DNA from: Thermoplasmatota archaeon
GTDB lineage: Archaea > Thermoplasmatota > Thermoplasmata > GCA-020350865 > JAUVCJ01
Direction: 5' to 3'
NCBI GenBank assembly: GCA_030595765.1
Contig: JAUVCJ010000179.1
Location: 1 to 5,029 of the forward strand
DNA length: 5,029 nucleotides
Within the stretch, counting starts at the first letter, position 1; each line of letters starts with the position of its first letter. The notes under the pieces are model-generated. The model was given only the letters and a program-made list of their open reading frames with translations. It was not told the origin of the DNA and did not search any database. Made by a program: the position numbers and the translations under genes. Below, piece by piece: positions 1 to 5,029 of the stretch.

Positions 1-72
1 GTGGGTTGATGGGTGAAAGGCACTGCCAATGATTCGTGAATTATACTTTATGTACACTTTGCCAACCCAAAG

Positions 73-82
73 CGTTATAATC
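73..82 (+). promoter_or_regulatory. Putative archaeal TATA box for the GlnRS gene
   Basis: TTATAA lies at 75-80 in an A/T-rich leader. With the usual archaeal spacing of about 26 bases, transcription would start near 102-105, just before the SD at 108-111, leaving a leader of roughly 18 bases. A second A/T-rich stretch (TTATACTTTA, 41-50) is a weaker alternative that would give a longer leader. No clear BRE element is visible. The archaeal reading depends on the host assignment. Confidence 0.38.
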
Positions 83-107
83 GCAATGTTGATTAATCCC
101 TAGAAAC

Positions 108-111
108 GGAG
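108..111 (+). promoter_or_regulatory. Shine-Dalgarno site of the GlnRS gene
   Basis: GGAG lies 10 bases before the ATG at 122, with a further GGA at 113-115 only 6 bases away. An in-frame TAG at 101-103 rules out any start further upstream, so these sites fix the start at 122. Confidence 0.5.
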
Positions 112-121
112 CGGAATAGCA

Positions 122-1864
122 ATGGTTAAGGACGAGCCAGCAGCAGGAACTGACACGGATGTAGGAGCAGCAGCTGAAGAATCAGCAGCATCAGCACCTC
201 ATGATTTCATCCGCGAGATAATCGAGGAGGATAACAGGACTGGCAAGCATGATGGCAAGGTCCATACCAGGTTTCCTCCAGAGCCCAATGGTTACCTTCA
301 TATCGGCCACGCAAAGGCCATACACCTCAGTTTCGGGATCGCCCAGCAGTATGGTGGCAAGTGCAACCTTCGTTTTGATGATACCAATCCCAGCAAGGAG
401 GAGAAGGAGTATGTCCATTCCATCATGGAGGACATAAAGTGGCTGGGTTACGACTGGGAGGACAGGCTTTTCTTTGCTTCAGACTACTTTGGACGGATGT
501 ATGACCACGCAATAGAGCTGACGAAAATGGGCAAGGCCTACGTAGATGACCAGACCGCTCAGGAAATGCGTGAGAATCGTGGCGATGTCAAGAAGCCAGG
601 TGTGAATAGCCCATATCGGGACAGGCCAGTGGAGGAGAGCCTGGATCTGCTGGAGCGGATGAGGAACGGAGAATTTGAGGATGGAGCCAGGGTGCTCAGA
701 GCCAAGATCGACATGACCCATCCGAACATGAACATGCGCGACCCTGTGATATTCAGGATACTTCATCAGACTCATCACAATACCGGTGATGACTGGTGCA
801 TATACCCGATGTATGACTGGGCCCACGGTTTGGAGGACTCCTACGAGGGCATCACCCATTCGCTGTGCTCGTTGGAGTTTGAGAACCATCGCCCGCTTTA
901 CGACTGGTTCCTGATCCAGCTTGGAGTCTATCACCCCCGCCAGATAGAGTTCGCAAGGCTCAACATCAGCTACACAGTCATGTCAAAGCGCAAACTTCTG
1001 GAATTGGTGGAGGGCGATTATGTCAACGGCTGGGATGACCCACGGATGCCCACACTTTGCGGGATGAGACGGCGTGGATACCCAGCAGCAGCGATACGGG
1101 ACTTCCTGGACCGCGTGGGTGTGGCAAAGAAGAACAACACAATCTCGCTTCAACTCCTGGAGGCCTGCGTCCGGGAAGAACTTAATAAAATCGCTCCCAG
1201 GTTCATGGGCGTTCTGGACCCACTAAAGGTCGTTGTCGAGAATATTCCCGAGGGGCAGGTCGAGATGATGGAGGCCATCAACAACCCAGAAGACCCAGGG
1301 GCTGGCACACGCCAGGTTGCATTCACAAGAGAACTATTTATCGAGCGCAAGGACTTCATGGAGGAGCCTGTAAAAAAGTTCTTCAGGCTGGCACCCGGAC
1401 GTGAGGTGCGCCTGCGTTACGCCTACTTCCTGACCTGCACTGGCGTTATCAAGGACGATGACGGAAATATCCTCGAGCTACGATGCACCATCGACCCTGC
1501 AACCAAGGGTGGCGACTCCCCAGACGGGCGCCGTGTAAAGGGCACTCTTCACTGGGTGAGCGCTTCCCACGCATTGGACGCCAGAGTGCGCCTCTACGAC
1601 CTGCTTTTCACAGACGAGGACCCATTGGGTAACAAAAAGAAAGACTTCAAGGAGCTGATCAACCCGGACTCCCTGGAAGAACTAACTGGTTGCAAAGTGG
1701 AGCCAGGTCTAGCTAATTTAGAAGTTGGCCAGCCCATCCAGTTCGAGAGGACTGGCTATTTCTGTCTCGACAACGATTCAAAGCCAGGCGACCTGGTGTT
1801 CAACAGAACCGTAGGTCTGCGCGATGGCTGGGCAAGGATGCAGAAGCAGAAAAAAAAGAACTGA
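122..1864 (+). CDS. glnS: Glutaminyl-tRNA synthetase (GlnRS, class Ib)
   Basis: This cytoplasmic enzyme charges tRNA(Gln) with glutamine using ATP. The 580-residue protein matches E. coli GlnRS (554 aa) along its whole length from about residue 28. The HIGH motif is at 60-63 within PPEPNGYLHIGH, and the KMSKS-loop equivalent VMSKR is at 286-290. By alignment from memory with the E. coli enzyme, the ATP/glutamine pocket residues R30, D66, Y211, C229 and Q255 appear here as R50, D86, Y231, C249 and Q274. This argues for true GlnRS and not GluRS. The C-terminal anticodon-binding beta-barrels follow (about 360-570), ending in the typical FNRTVGLRDGW block and then a short lysine tail. Residues 1-27 are an Ala/Glu/Asp-rich extension absent from E. 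coli. The start at 122 is forced by an in-frame stop at 101-103, and the next Met (residue 102) lies beyond the HIGH motif. It is convergent with the dehydrogenase gene. The gene is intact with no frameshift. It is unusual if the host is an archaeon. Confidence 0.97.
   Translation: MVKDEPAAGTDTDVGAAAEESAASAPHDFIREIIEEDNRTGKHDGKVHTRFPPEPNGYLHIGHAKAIHLSFGIAQQYGGKCNLRFDDTNPSKEEKEYVHSIMEDIKWLGYDWEDRLFFASDYFGRMYDHAIELTKMGKAYVDDQTAQEMRENRGDVKKPGVNSPYRDRPVEESLDLLERMRNGEFEDGARVLRAKIDMTHPNMNMRDPVIFRILHQTHHNTGDDWCIYPMYDWAHGLEDSYEGITHSLCSLEFENHRPLYDWFLIQLGVYHPRQIEFARLNISYTVMSKRKLLELVEGDYVNGWDDPRMPTLCGMRRRGYPAAAIRDFLDRVGVAKKNNTISLQLLEACVREELNKIAPRFMGVLDPLKVVVENIPEGQVEMMEAINNPEDPGAGTRQVAFTRELFIERKDFMEEPVKKFFRLAPGREVRLRYAYFLTCTGVIKDDDGNILELRCTIDPATKGGDSPDGRRVKGTLHWVSASHALDARVRLYDLLFTDEDPLGNKKKDFKELINPDSLEELTGCKVEPGLANLEVGQPIQFERTGYFCLDNDSKPGDLVFNRTVGLRDGWARMQKQKKKN
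1850..1857 (-). terminator. Possible oligo-T terminator of the aldolase-dehydrogenase operon
   Basis: An A8 run on the plus strand, inside the lysine-rich 3' end of the GlnRS gene, reads as T8 on the minus strand about 80 bases past the dehydrogenase stop. Archaeal RNA polymerase commonly terminates at T-rich tracts without a hairpin. No other T run of this length lies in the 73-bp convergent gap, so this is the best candidate for ending the minus-strand transcript. It may equally be just lysine codons. Confidence 0.3.
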
Positions 1865-1937
1865 CGCTCAAACTAGCTAAGTGAATACCTTGAGCACCTA
1901 CCGTCTGTACAAGCCTATAGCGACAATTGTTCAACTC

Positions 1938-2981
1938 TTATTCCTGCGGCCTGATAATCACTTTGATGCTCTCTCCTGCGCTGGCTACCAGCCCAAATCC
2001 AACTTGAGCCTTTGCAAGCGGCAGGCGGTGTGTTATGATGTCAGTGACCTCGACCTGTTTTGATTCGATCAGGGCTAGAGCCTCTCGCAGGTCGTTTGGC
2101 GACCCTGCATAGGTGGTGGTGAATGTAAGCTCGTTGCACCAGGCTTCCCAGAGATTGAGCGGGATGCGGACATCCGGGTCTGATGGCGCAAAGAAAAGGA
2201 TGGTGCCGCCACGGTCCACACAGTTGAAGGCCTGCTCCACTGCTGGCTTTGCTCCAGTACAGACAATAACGAGATCTGCAAGACACCCGCCATTGTGTTC
2301 CTTGACCAAAGCAGGGACGTCTTCTCTGGCATCAAGAGCGAGGTCGGCACCTGACCTGACCGCTGCATCAAGCCTGTACTGGCTGACATCAGTGGCAATG
2401 ATCCTGCTGGCACCTCTGGCTCTGGCCAGCTTGATGTTGAGAAGCCCGGATATTCCTGCTCCCAGCACGAGAACGGCTCTCCCCTCTTTCATTCTGGCAT
2501 GTCTCATACCTCGAACAACGCAGGCTAATGGCTCAATGAAGGTGGCCTCATCATAGCTCATGGAGTCTGGCAGCTTCAGGGTCCCTTTCTGGACATTGAT
2601 GGCAGGGAGCCTCAGATACTGGGCAAACCCTCCTGGATAGAACTTGGTGCTTCGTAGTGAATCGCATGTGGAGTGGTGCCCATCCAAGCAGTACTTGCAC
2701 TCATCGCAGGGCACATGATGGGTTGCCATAACACGGTCACCCACTGAGAAACCCGCACCACCATTTTCGGCCTCTACTCCCTCCCCAACCTCTACCACCT
2801 CGCCAGCGATCTCGTGGCCAAGCACCAGTGGAGCCTTCTTTATGCGATACCATTCCATTACGTCAGACCCGCAAATCCCGCTGGCCATCACCTTTACGAG
2901 AAGCTCGCCAGCTCCAATTTTAGGTATGTCCATTTCCTCAAGGCGCACATCGGAATTGTTGTAGTACATTGCAACCTGCAT
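1938..2981 (-). CDS. Zinc-dependent medium-chain alcohol/polyol dehydrogenase (sorbitol/threonine dehydrogenase-like)
   Basis: This cytoplasmic MDR-family oxidoreductase of 347 aa (usual length 340-350) probably oxidises a secondary alcohol on a polyol, sugar alcohol or amino-alcohol to a ketone. Catalytic-zinc ligands are visible as C37 (GICGSD), H56-E57 (LGHEIAGE) and E150 (FIEPLACV). Four structural-zinc cysteines are C92, C95, C98 and C106 (PCDECKYC block). The Rossmann glycine motif is GAGISG (174-179), and D198 at the end of the second strand predicts NAD+ over NADP+. The loop between GEGV and FSVGDRV is about six residues longer than the common form (residues 70-77, Gly/Glu/Ala-rich). 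The start is set by an excellent SD 8 bases upstream. It is the second gene of an operon, 46 bp behind the LsrF-like aldolase, so the two probably act on one pathway. Family relatives include sorbitol, butanediol, threonine and galactitol-1-phosphate dehydrogenases; sequence alone does not choose among them. Confidence 0.92.
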   Translation of the reverse strand: MQVAMYYNNSDVRLEEMDIPKIGAGELLVKVMASGICGSDVMEWYRIKKAPLVLGHEIAGEVVEVGEGVEAENGGAGFSVGDRVMATHHVPCDECKYCLDGHHSTCDSLRSTKFYPGGFAQYLRLPAINVQKGTLKLPDSMSYDEATFIEPLACVVRGMRHARMKEGRAVLVLGAGISGLLNIKLARARGASRIIATDVSQYRLDAAVRSGADLALDAREDVPALVKEHNGGCLADLVIVCTGAKPAVEQAFNCVDRGGTILFFAPSDPDVRIPLNLWEAWCNELTFTTTYAGSPNDLREALALIESKQVEVTDIITHRLPLAKAQVGFGLVASAGESIKVIIRPQE

Positions 2982-2989
2982 AAGCTCGG

Positions 2990-2996
2990 ACCTCCT
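2990..2996 (-). promoter_or_regulatory. Strong Shine-Dalgarno site of the dehydrogenase gene
   Basis: On the minus strand AGGAGGT lies 8 bases before the ATG at 2981-2979. It is a near-perfect anti-16S match in the 46-bp gap after the aldolase stop, indicating independent, efficient initiation on a shared mRNA. Confidence 0.75.
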
Positions 2997-3027
2997 GATG
3001 TTTTTTGAAGTTGGCTGGACCAGAAGT

Positions 3028-3822
3028 CTACTCGCTCTTGTTCTTCAGGCTCTCCAGAAGCTCCATGGCCTCTTGAGGGGTGTAGTTCTGATGAACAATT
3101 GCTCTTACAGATTGGATCATTGCTGCAGGGTTTTCTGCCTGGAAGATGTTCCTGCCCATGTCAACACCGATGGCACCGGCTTGTAGAGCATCATAGGCCA
3201 TCTGCATGGCATCCATCTCAGGCATCTTCTTTCCCCCGGCAATAACGATTGGCACCGGGCAGGAGTTGACGACCTTCTCAAAATCCTCACAATAATAGGT
3301 CTTGACAATGCGGGCTCCAAGCTCAGCAGCCATGCGGGAGGCCAGTGAAAGGTATCTTGCATCCTTTCCAAGTCCCTTTCCAACTGCAGTGACTGCCAAT
3401 ACCGGGATCCCGTATCTCTCGCCCCAGTCAACTACCTGGCTCATGCCTAAGATTGTGTCTCTCTCGTAAGGCTGGCCAACCAGGATGGAGAAGGCCACAC
3501 CTGCAACGTTGAGGCGTATGGCATCTTCAACAGACACGCTCTGGCCCTCATGGAGCAGGTGTGTTTCATTGAGTATGCTGGTCCCGCTTGATACTCTGAG
3601 CATTATCGGGATGTCGGTCTCTGCTGGCACACAATTGCGTAACCCTCCACGTGTTGGCATCAACACATCAGCGTAAGGGAGAAGCGGCAACAGTGTGTTC
3701 TCAAGGTCTTCAAGGCCCGATGTGGGTCCCATGAAATAGCCGTGGTCAACGGCAAGCATAAGTGTCTTTCCAGTCTCCGGTCTGATAATCCTTGACATTC
3801 TATTCTTCATACCCCAGTCCAT
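3028..3822 (-). CDS. LsrF-like class I aldolase/thiolase (DhnA/FbaB family)
   Basis: This is a 264-aa TIM-barrel Schiff-base enzyme. It aligns by eye with E. coli LsrF (291 aa) from its LDWGM block to the end, with shared segments DHGYF (26-30), IVKTYY (172-177), CPVPIVIAGGKK (188-199) and GVDMGRNIFQ (219-228). The Schiff-base lysine, LsrF K203, corresponds to K174. The GGKK and GRN segments form the expected phosphate pocket. LsrF moves an acetyl group from phosphorylated AI-2-derived 3-hydroxy-pentane-2,4-dione to CoA; relatives are fructose-bisphosphate, sulfofructose-phosphate and ADH-synthase aldolases. Actual substrate here is unknown. About 30 N-terminal residues of LsrF are absent, but the start is firm: an SD lies 8 bases upstream and an in-frame stop a few codons before that. 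It is the first gene of a two-gene operon with the dehydrogenase. No LsrK kinase, LsrG or transporter is visible nearby, so an AI-2 role is not supported by context. Confidence 0.9.
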   Translation of the reverse strand: MDWGMKNRMSRIIRPETGKTLMLAVDHGYFMGPTSGLEDLENTLLPLLPYADVLMPTRGGLRNCVPAETDIPIMLRVSSGTSILNETHLLHEGQSVSVEDAIRLNVAGVAFSILVGQPYERDTILGMSQVVDWGERYGIPVLAVTAVGKGLGKDARYLSLASRMAAELGARIVKTYYCEDFEKVVNSCPVPIVIAGGKKMPEMDAMQMAYDALQAGAIGVDMGRNIFQAENPAAMIQSVRAIVHQNYTPQEAMELLESLKNKSE

Positions 3823-3830
3823 GATGATTT

Positions 3831-3837
3831 CTCCTTT
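3831..3837 (-). promoter_or_regulatory. Shine-Dalgarno site of the aldolase gene
   Basis: On the minus strand AAAGGAG sits 8 bases before the ATG at 3822-3820. It supports the short N-terminus over any longer LsrF-like form. Confidence 0.65.
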
Positions 3838-3866
3838 AGAAGTTCGAGTGAATTAACCCATCTGTG

Positions 3867-3879
3867 TATAAATAAATAT
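3867..3879 (-). promoter_or_regulatory. Putative TATA box of the aldolase-dehydrogenase operon
   Basis: A 13-base pure A/T block reads ATATTTATTTATA on the minus strand and is flanked by G/C-containing sequence. Archaeal spacing puts transcription start near 3846, giving a leader of about 24 bases containing the SD. It is the best promoter candidate in the divergent region. The element is close to symmetric, so direction is inferred from the gene downstream. Confidence 0.5.
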
Positions 3880-3880
3880 G

Positions 3881-4040
3881 TGCCTCTAGGATTCTTTTCA
3901 ATATTTGGCGAAAAATCCGAAAATGTTAGGCGCCAGTCCCTCTGACGAATCACTCCAGGGTAGCATTCTATTGATTTTGGTATAACTGCTGAAATGGCTG
4001 TCATGATATTGGCAGCCCCCCCCCTCCGTATTCCAATCAC
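3881..4040. other. Divergent intergenic region between the aldolase operon and the KaiC-like gene
   Basis: The 262-bp gap at 3823-4084 holds the two divergent promoters. Its middle contains no convincing gene: open frames here only extend into neighbouring genes in the wrong frame. Visible features are a GGCGCC palindrome at about 3930-3935, a C9 homopolymer at 4016-4024, and a loose ATTGG (4008-4012) / CCAAT (4033-4037) inverted repeat just upstream of the TATA-like box. Any regulator binding here could control both directions, but no operator can be assigned. Confidence 0.5.
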
Positions 4041-4044
4041 TACC

Positions 4045-4052
4045 TTTTTAAA
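4045..4052 (+). promoter_or_regulatory. Putative TATA box of the KaiC-like gene
   Basis: TTTTTAAA lies 33-40 bases before the ATG at 4085. Archaeal spacing predicts a start near 4075, leaving a leader of about 10 bases, so the mRNA would be nearly leaderless with only a weak G-rich SD-like run (4073-4080). Confidence 0.42.
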
Positions 4053-4063
4053 CGAACCTCTCC

Positions 4064-4083
4064 ATTTCCAATGGGGCGGAAAT
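4064..4083 (+). repeat. Small inverted repeat across the KaiC-like gene's initiation region
   Basis: ATTTCC (4064-4069) and GGAAAT (4078-4083) are perfect 6-base complements separated by 8 bases, ending one base before the start codon. A nested CCATT/AATGG pair (4062-4066/4070-4074) overlaps it. It could be an operator over the transcription start or a weak hairpin hiding the SD-like bases. Chance is a real possibility at this length. Confidence 0.3.
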
Positions 4084-4084
4084 C

Positions 4085-4816
4085 ATGAAGACATATCCAC
4101 TTTACGTCAAGGGTTTGGACGAGCATCTTTCAGGCGGCATACCTCAGCATCATACCATAATCCTTTCAGGCACACCAGGAACTTACAAGTCCACTCTGGC
4201 CTACAACATTCTCCTACACAACGCCAACACGTTGGGGATACATGGGATGTATGTGAGCCTGGAGCAGAGCAAGGAGAACCTGGAGTACCATCTTACCAAT
4301 ATGGGATTCAAGGAGCCGACCCAGGGCGGCGTGGATATCATGGACATGGGAAAGCTCCGCAAGCTCAAGGGGCAGTTCCAGGAGAGAAAACGGGAGGAAG
4401 GCACACTATCAGAGGATATATCCCTCAAGTACAGCCTTGCAAACCTCAAGAACATGATAAGCAACAGGATCGAGAAGAACAACATCGAGCTCATGGCCAT
4501 TGATTCTCTTGAACTGATGGAGCTTGCTTTCAAGATGAACGAGCCCAGAGAGGACCTGTTCTACTTTTTCAACTGGCTAAAAGACCTTAACATTACCACA
4601 ATGATTATTGCCGAGGCATTGAAAGACACATACGCCAGGCACGACCTTGGATTTCTGGCCGATGGTATCATACAGCTACGGATGGATCGCCTGGATGACA
4701 TGTCCACTCGCAGGTTCATAAGCGTTGTCAAGATGCGCGGTGTCAACCACTCTACCGATTACTTCGTGTTCAGTTTTAAAGACGGTTTCTTCGACGCAGC
4801 AAGAGCCATAATCTGA
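4085..4816 (+). CDS. Single-domain KaiC/RecA-superfamily ATPase (archaeal type)
   Basis: This soluble protein of 243 aa is one KaiC-like P-loop domain, the COG0467-type family described as RecA-superfamily ATPases implicated in signal transduction. It opens with GLDEHLSGGIP (10-20), the KaiC-type lead-in. The Walker A is GTPGTYKST (29-37), with Tyr where Gly is usual. E60 in YVSLEQS (57-62) is the catalytic-glutamate position; the second acidic residue of KaiC is Gln here. Walker B is LMAID (136-140), and the C-terminal VVKMRGVNHS (214-223) matches the conserved KaiC K-x-R-G segment. A charged stretch at about 90-131 may be a mobile or coiled segment. The start at 4085 places the lead-in motif correctly. 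There is no second KaiC domain, membrane segment or archaellum neighbour, so it is not confidently ArlH/FlaH. Its partners and role are unknown. Confidence 0.88.
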   Translation: MKTYPLYVKGLDEHLSGGIPQHHTIILSGTPGTYKSTLAYNILLHNANTLGIHGMYVSLEQSKENLEYHLTNMGFKEPTQGGVDIMDMGKLRKLKGQFQERKREEGTLSEDISLKYSLANLKNMISNRIEKNNIELMAIDSLELMELAFKMNEPREDLFYFFNWLKDLNITTMIIAEALKDTYARHDLGFLADGIIQLRMDRLDDMSTRRFISVVKMRGVNHSTDYFVFSFKDGFFDAARAII

Positions 4817-4887
4817 TGCTGGAAAAGTGATTCTCAGGTTAAATCTCAAATATTGCAGCTATTTGACCAAAGGAGCGCATTAATTCT

Positions 4888-4906
4888 AGAGCAAATCATC
4901 TGCTCT
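4888..4906. terminator. Small hairpin between convergent genes, possible bidirectional terminator
   Basis: AGAGCA (4888-4893) and TGCTCT (4901-4906) form a 6-bp stem with a 7-base loop, flanked by A/T-rich sequence. It sits midway in the 150-bp gap between two genes that converge, where a terminator is expected. There is no clean T tract directly after it on either strand, and hairpin terminators are not the standard archaeal mode, so this is tentative. The rest of 4817-4966 shows no gene. Confidence 0.3.
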
Positions 4907-4966
4907 TATTGAGATGCAAGTGGTGGTAAAGGCTTAATTGTTGTTCTAGCAAACCAAAGTATATTC

Positions 4967-5029
4967 TCAAGCTTGCGGGGGTTCTTCGGCTGGTGCAGCA
5001 ACAGGTTCTGTAGCTGGCTCAACTGGAGG
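4967..5029 (-). CDS. C-terminal end of a gene running off the right edge; Pro/Ala/Glu-rich tail
   Basis: On the minus strand the last 20 codons are open from the window edge to a TGA at 4969-4967. They encode a tail beginning PPVEPATEP and ending AEEPPQA. Over half the residues are Pro, Ala or Glu, in the alternating pattern of disordered, acidic C-terminal tails. The composition is far more protein-like than the other frames here, and the convergent placement after the KaiC-like gene is sensible. The start and main domain lie outside the window, so no function can be assigned. A random open frame of 20 codons is not excluded. Confidence 0.6.
   Translation of the reverse strand, partial: PPVEPATEPVAAPAEEPPQA

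Noticed and set aside
1..32. Tail of an upstream plus-strand gene entering from the left edge
   Set aside because: All three plus frames stop within the first 32 bases, leaving too little sequence to support a coding call.
3..68. GGGTTG (3-8) / CAACCC (63-68) pairing, considered as a tRNA or structured leader
   Set aside because: The pieces of a tRNA cloverleaf (T-loop, anticodon arm) are absent, and a 54-base loop with a 6-bp stem is not convincing.
479..934. Minus-strand open frame of 151 codons opposite GlnRS
   Set aside because: It lies wholly antisense to well-conserved GlnRS residues, has no SD or recognisable domain, and is a composition shadow.
1866..1895. GCTCAA/TTGAGC inverted repeat just after the GlnRS stop, as a terminator
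   Set aside because: The stem is only 6 bp with an 18-base loop and has no T tract after it on either strand.
2113..2556. Plus-strand open frame of 147 codons inside the dehydrogenase gene
   Set aside because: It is antisense to the conserved zinc dehydrogenase core; its translation is Ser/Thr/Ala-rich noise with no motif.
3028..3822. Calling the aldolase lsrF with an AI-2 quorum-signal role
   Set aside because: Similarity is strong, but no lsr partner genes are in the window and the family is functionally broad, so the symbol was withheld.
3807..4040. Minus-strand open frame of 77 codons upstream of the aldolase, as a possible upstream operon gene
   Set aside because: It overlaps the aldolase start in another frame, crosses the TATA-like box, contains the C9 tract and shows no domain or SD.
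4071..4088. Five-codon mini-ORF (MGRKS) whose stop overlaps the KaiC-like start codon
   Set aside because: The predicted transcription start near 4075 would exclude its ATG, and so short an overlap is expected by chance.
3994..4503. Plus-strand open frame of 169 codons overlapping the KaiC-like gene
   Set aside because: It is the wrong frame through an unmistakable KaiC domain, with a Gln/His/Arg-rich translation typical of a shifted frame.

Overview
The window is about 5 kb of compact, ordinary-looking chromosome carrying four complete protein genes and the last 20 codons of a fifth. I read it as a mesophilic archaeon, most likely a euryarchaeote of the Thermoplasmata / Marine Group II-III type. 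The support is a stand-alone KaiC/RecA-like ATPase of a kind widespread in archaea, A/T-rich TATA-like boxes placed 25-45 bases before starts, short leaders with Shine-Dalgarno (SD) sites, and no bacterial -35/-10 pairs that I could see. This assignment is inference (about 0.6); no rRNA or other universal marker is present.

Layout: 1-121 is a leader with a TATA-like box and an SD. 122-1864 (+) encodes a complete glutaminyl-tRNA synthetase of the bacterial/eukaryotic GlnRS type. After a 73-bp convergent gap comes a two-gene minus-strand operon, transcribed right to left. Its first gene is an LsrF-like class I (Schiff-base) aldolase/thiolase (3028-3822). Its second is a zinc-dependent medium-chain dehydrogenase (1938-2981). 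They are 46 bp apart and each has a strong SD. 3823-4084 is a divergent promoter region. 4085-4816 (+) is a single-domain KaiC-like ATPase. 4817-4966 is a convergent intergenic gap with a small hairpin. 4967-5029 (-) is the Pro/Ala/Glu-rich C-terminal tail of a gene that runs off the right edge.

How they fit together: the aldolase and dehydrogenase look like one catabolic unit, with a dehydrogenase oxidising a polyol or sugar alcohol and an aldolase/thiolase cleaving a phosphorylated ketose or diketone. The substrate cannot be read from the sequence. GlnRS and the KaiC-like ATPase have no evident functional link to it. The most notable point is GlnRS itself: archaea normally make Gln-tRNA(Gln) by the indirect GluRS + GatDE route, so a complete GlnRS in an archaeal context would be a horizontal acquisition. 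I saw no CRISPR array, mobile element, tRNA, rRNA or clear new defence system.
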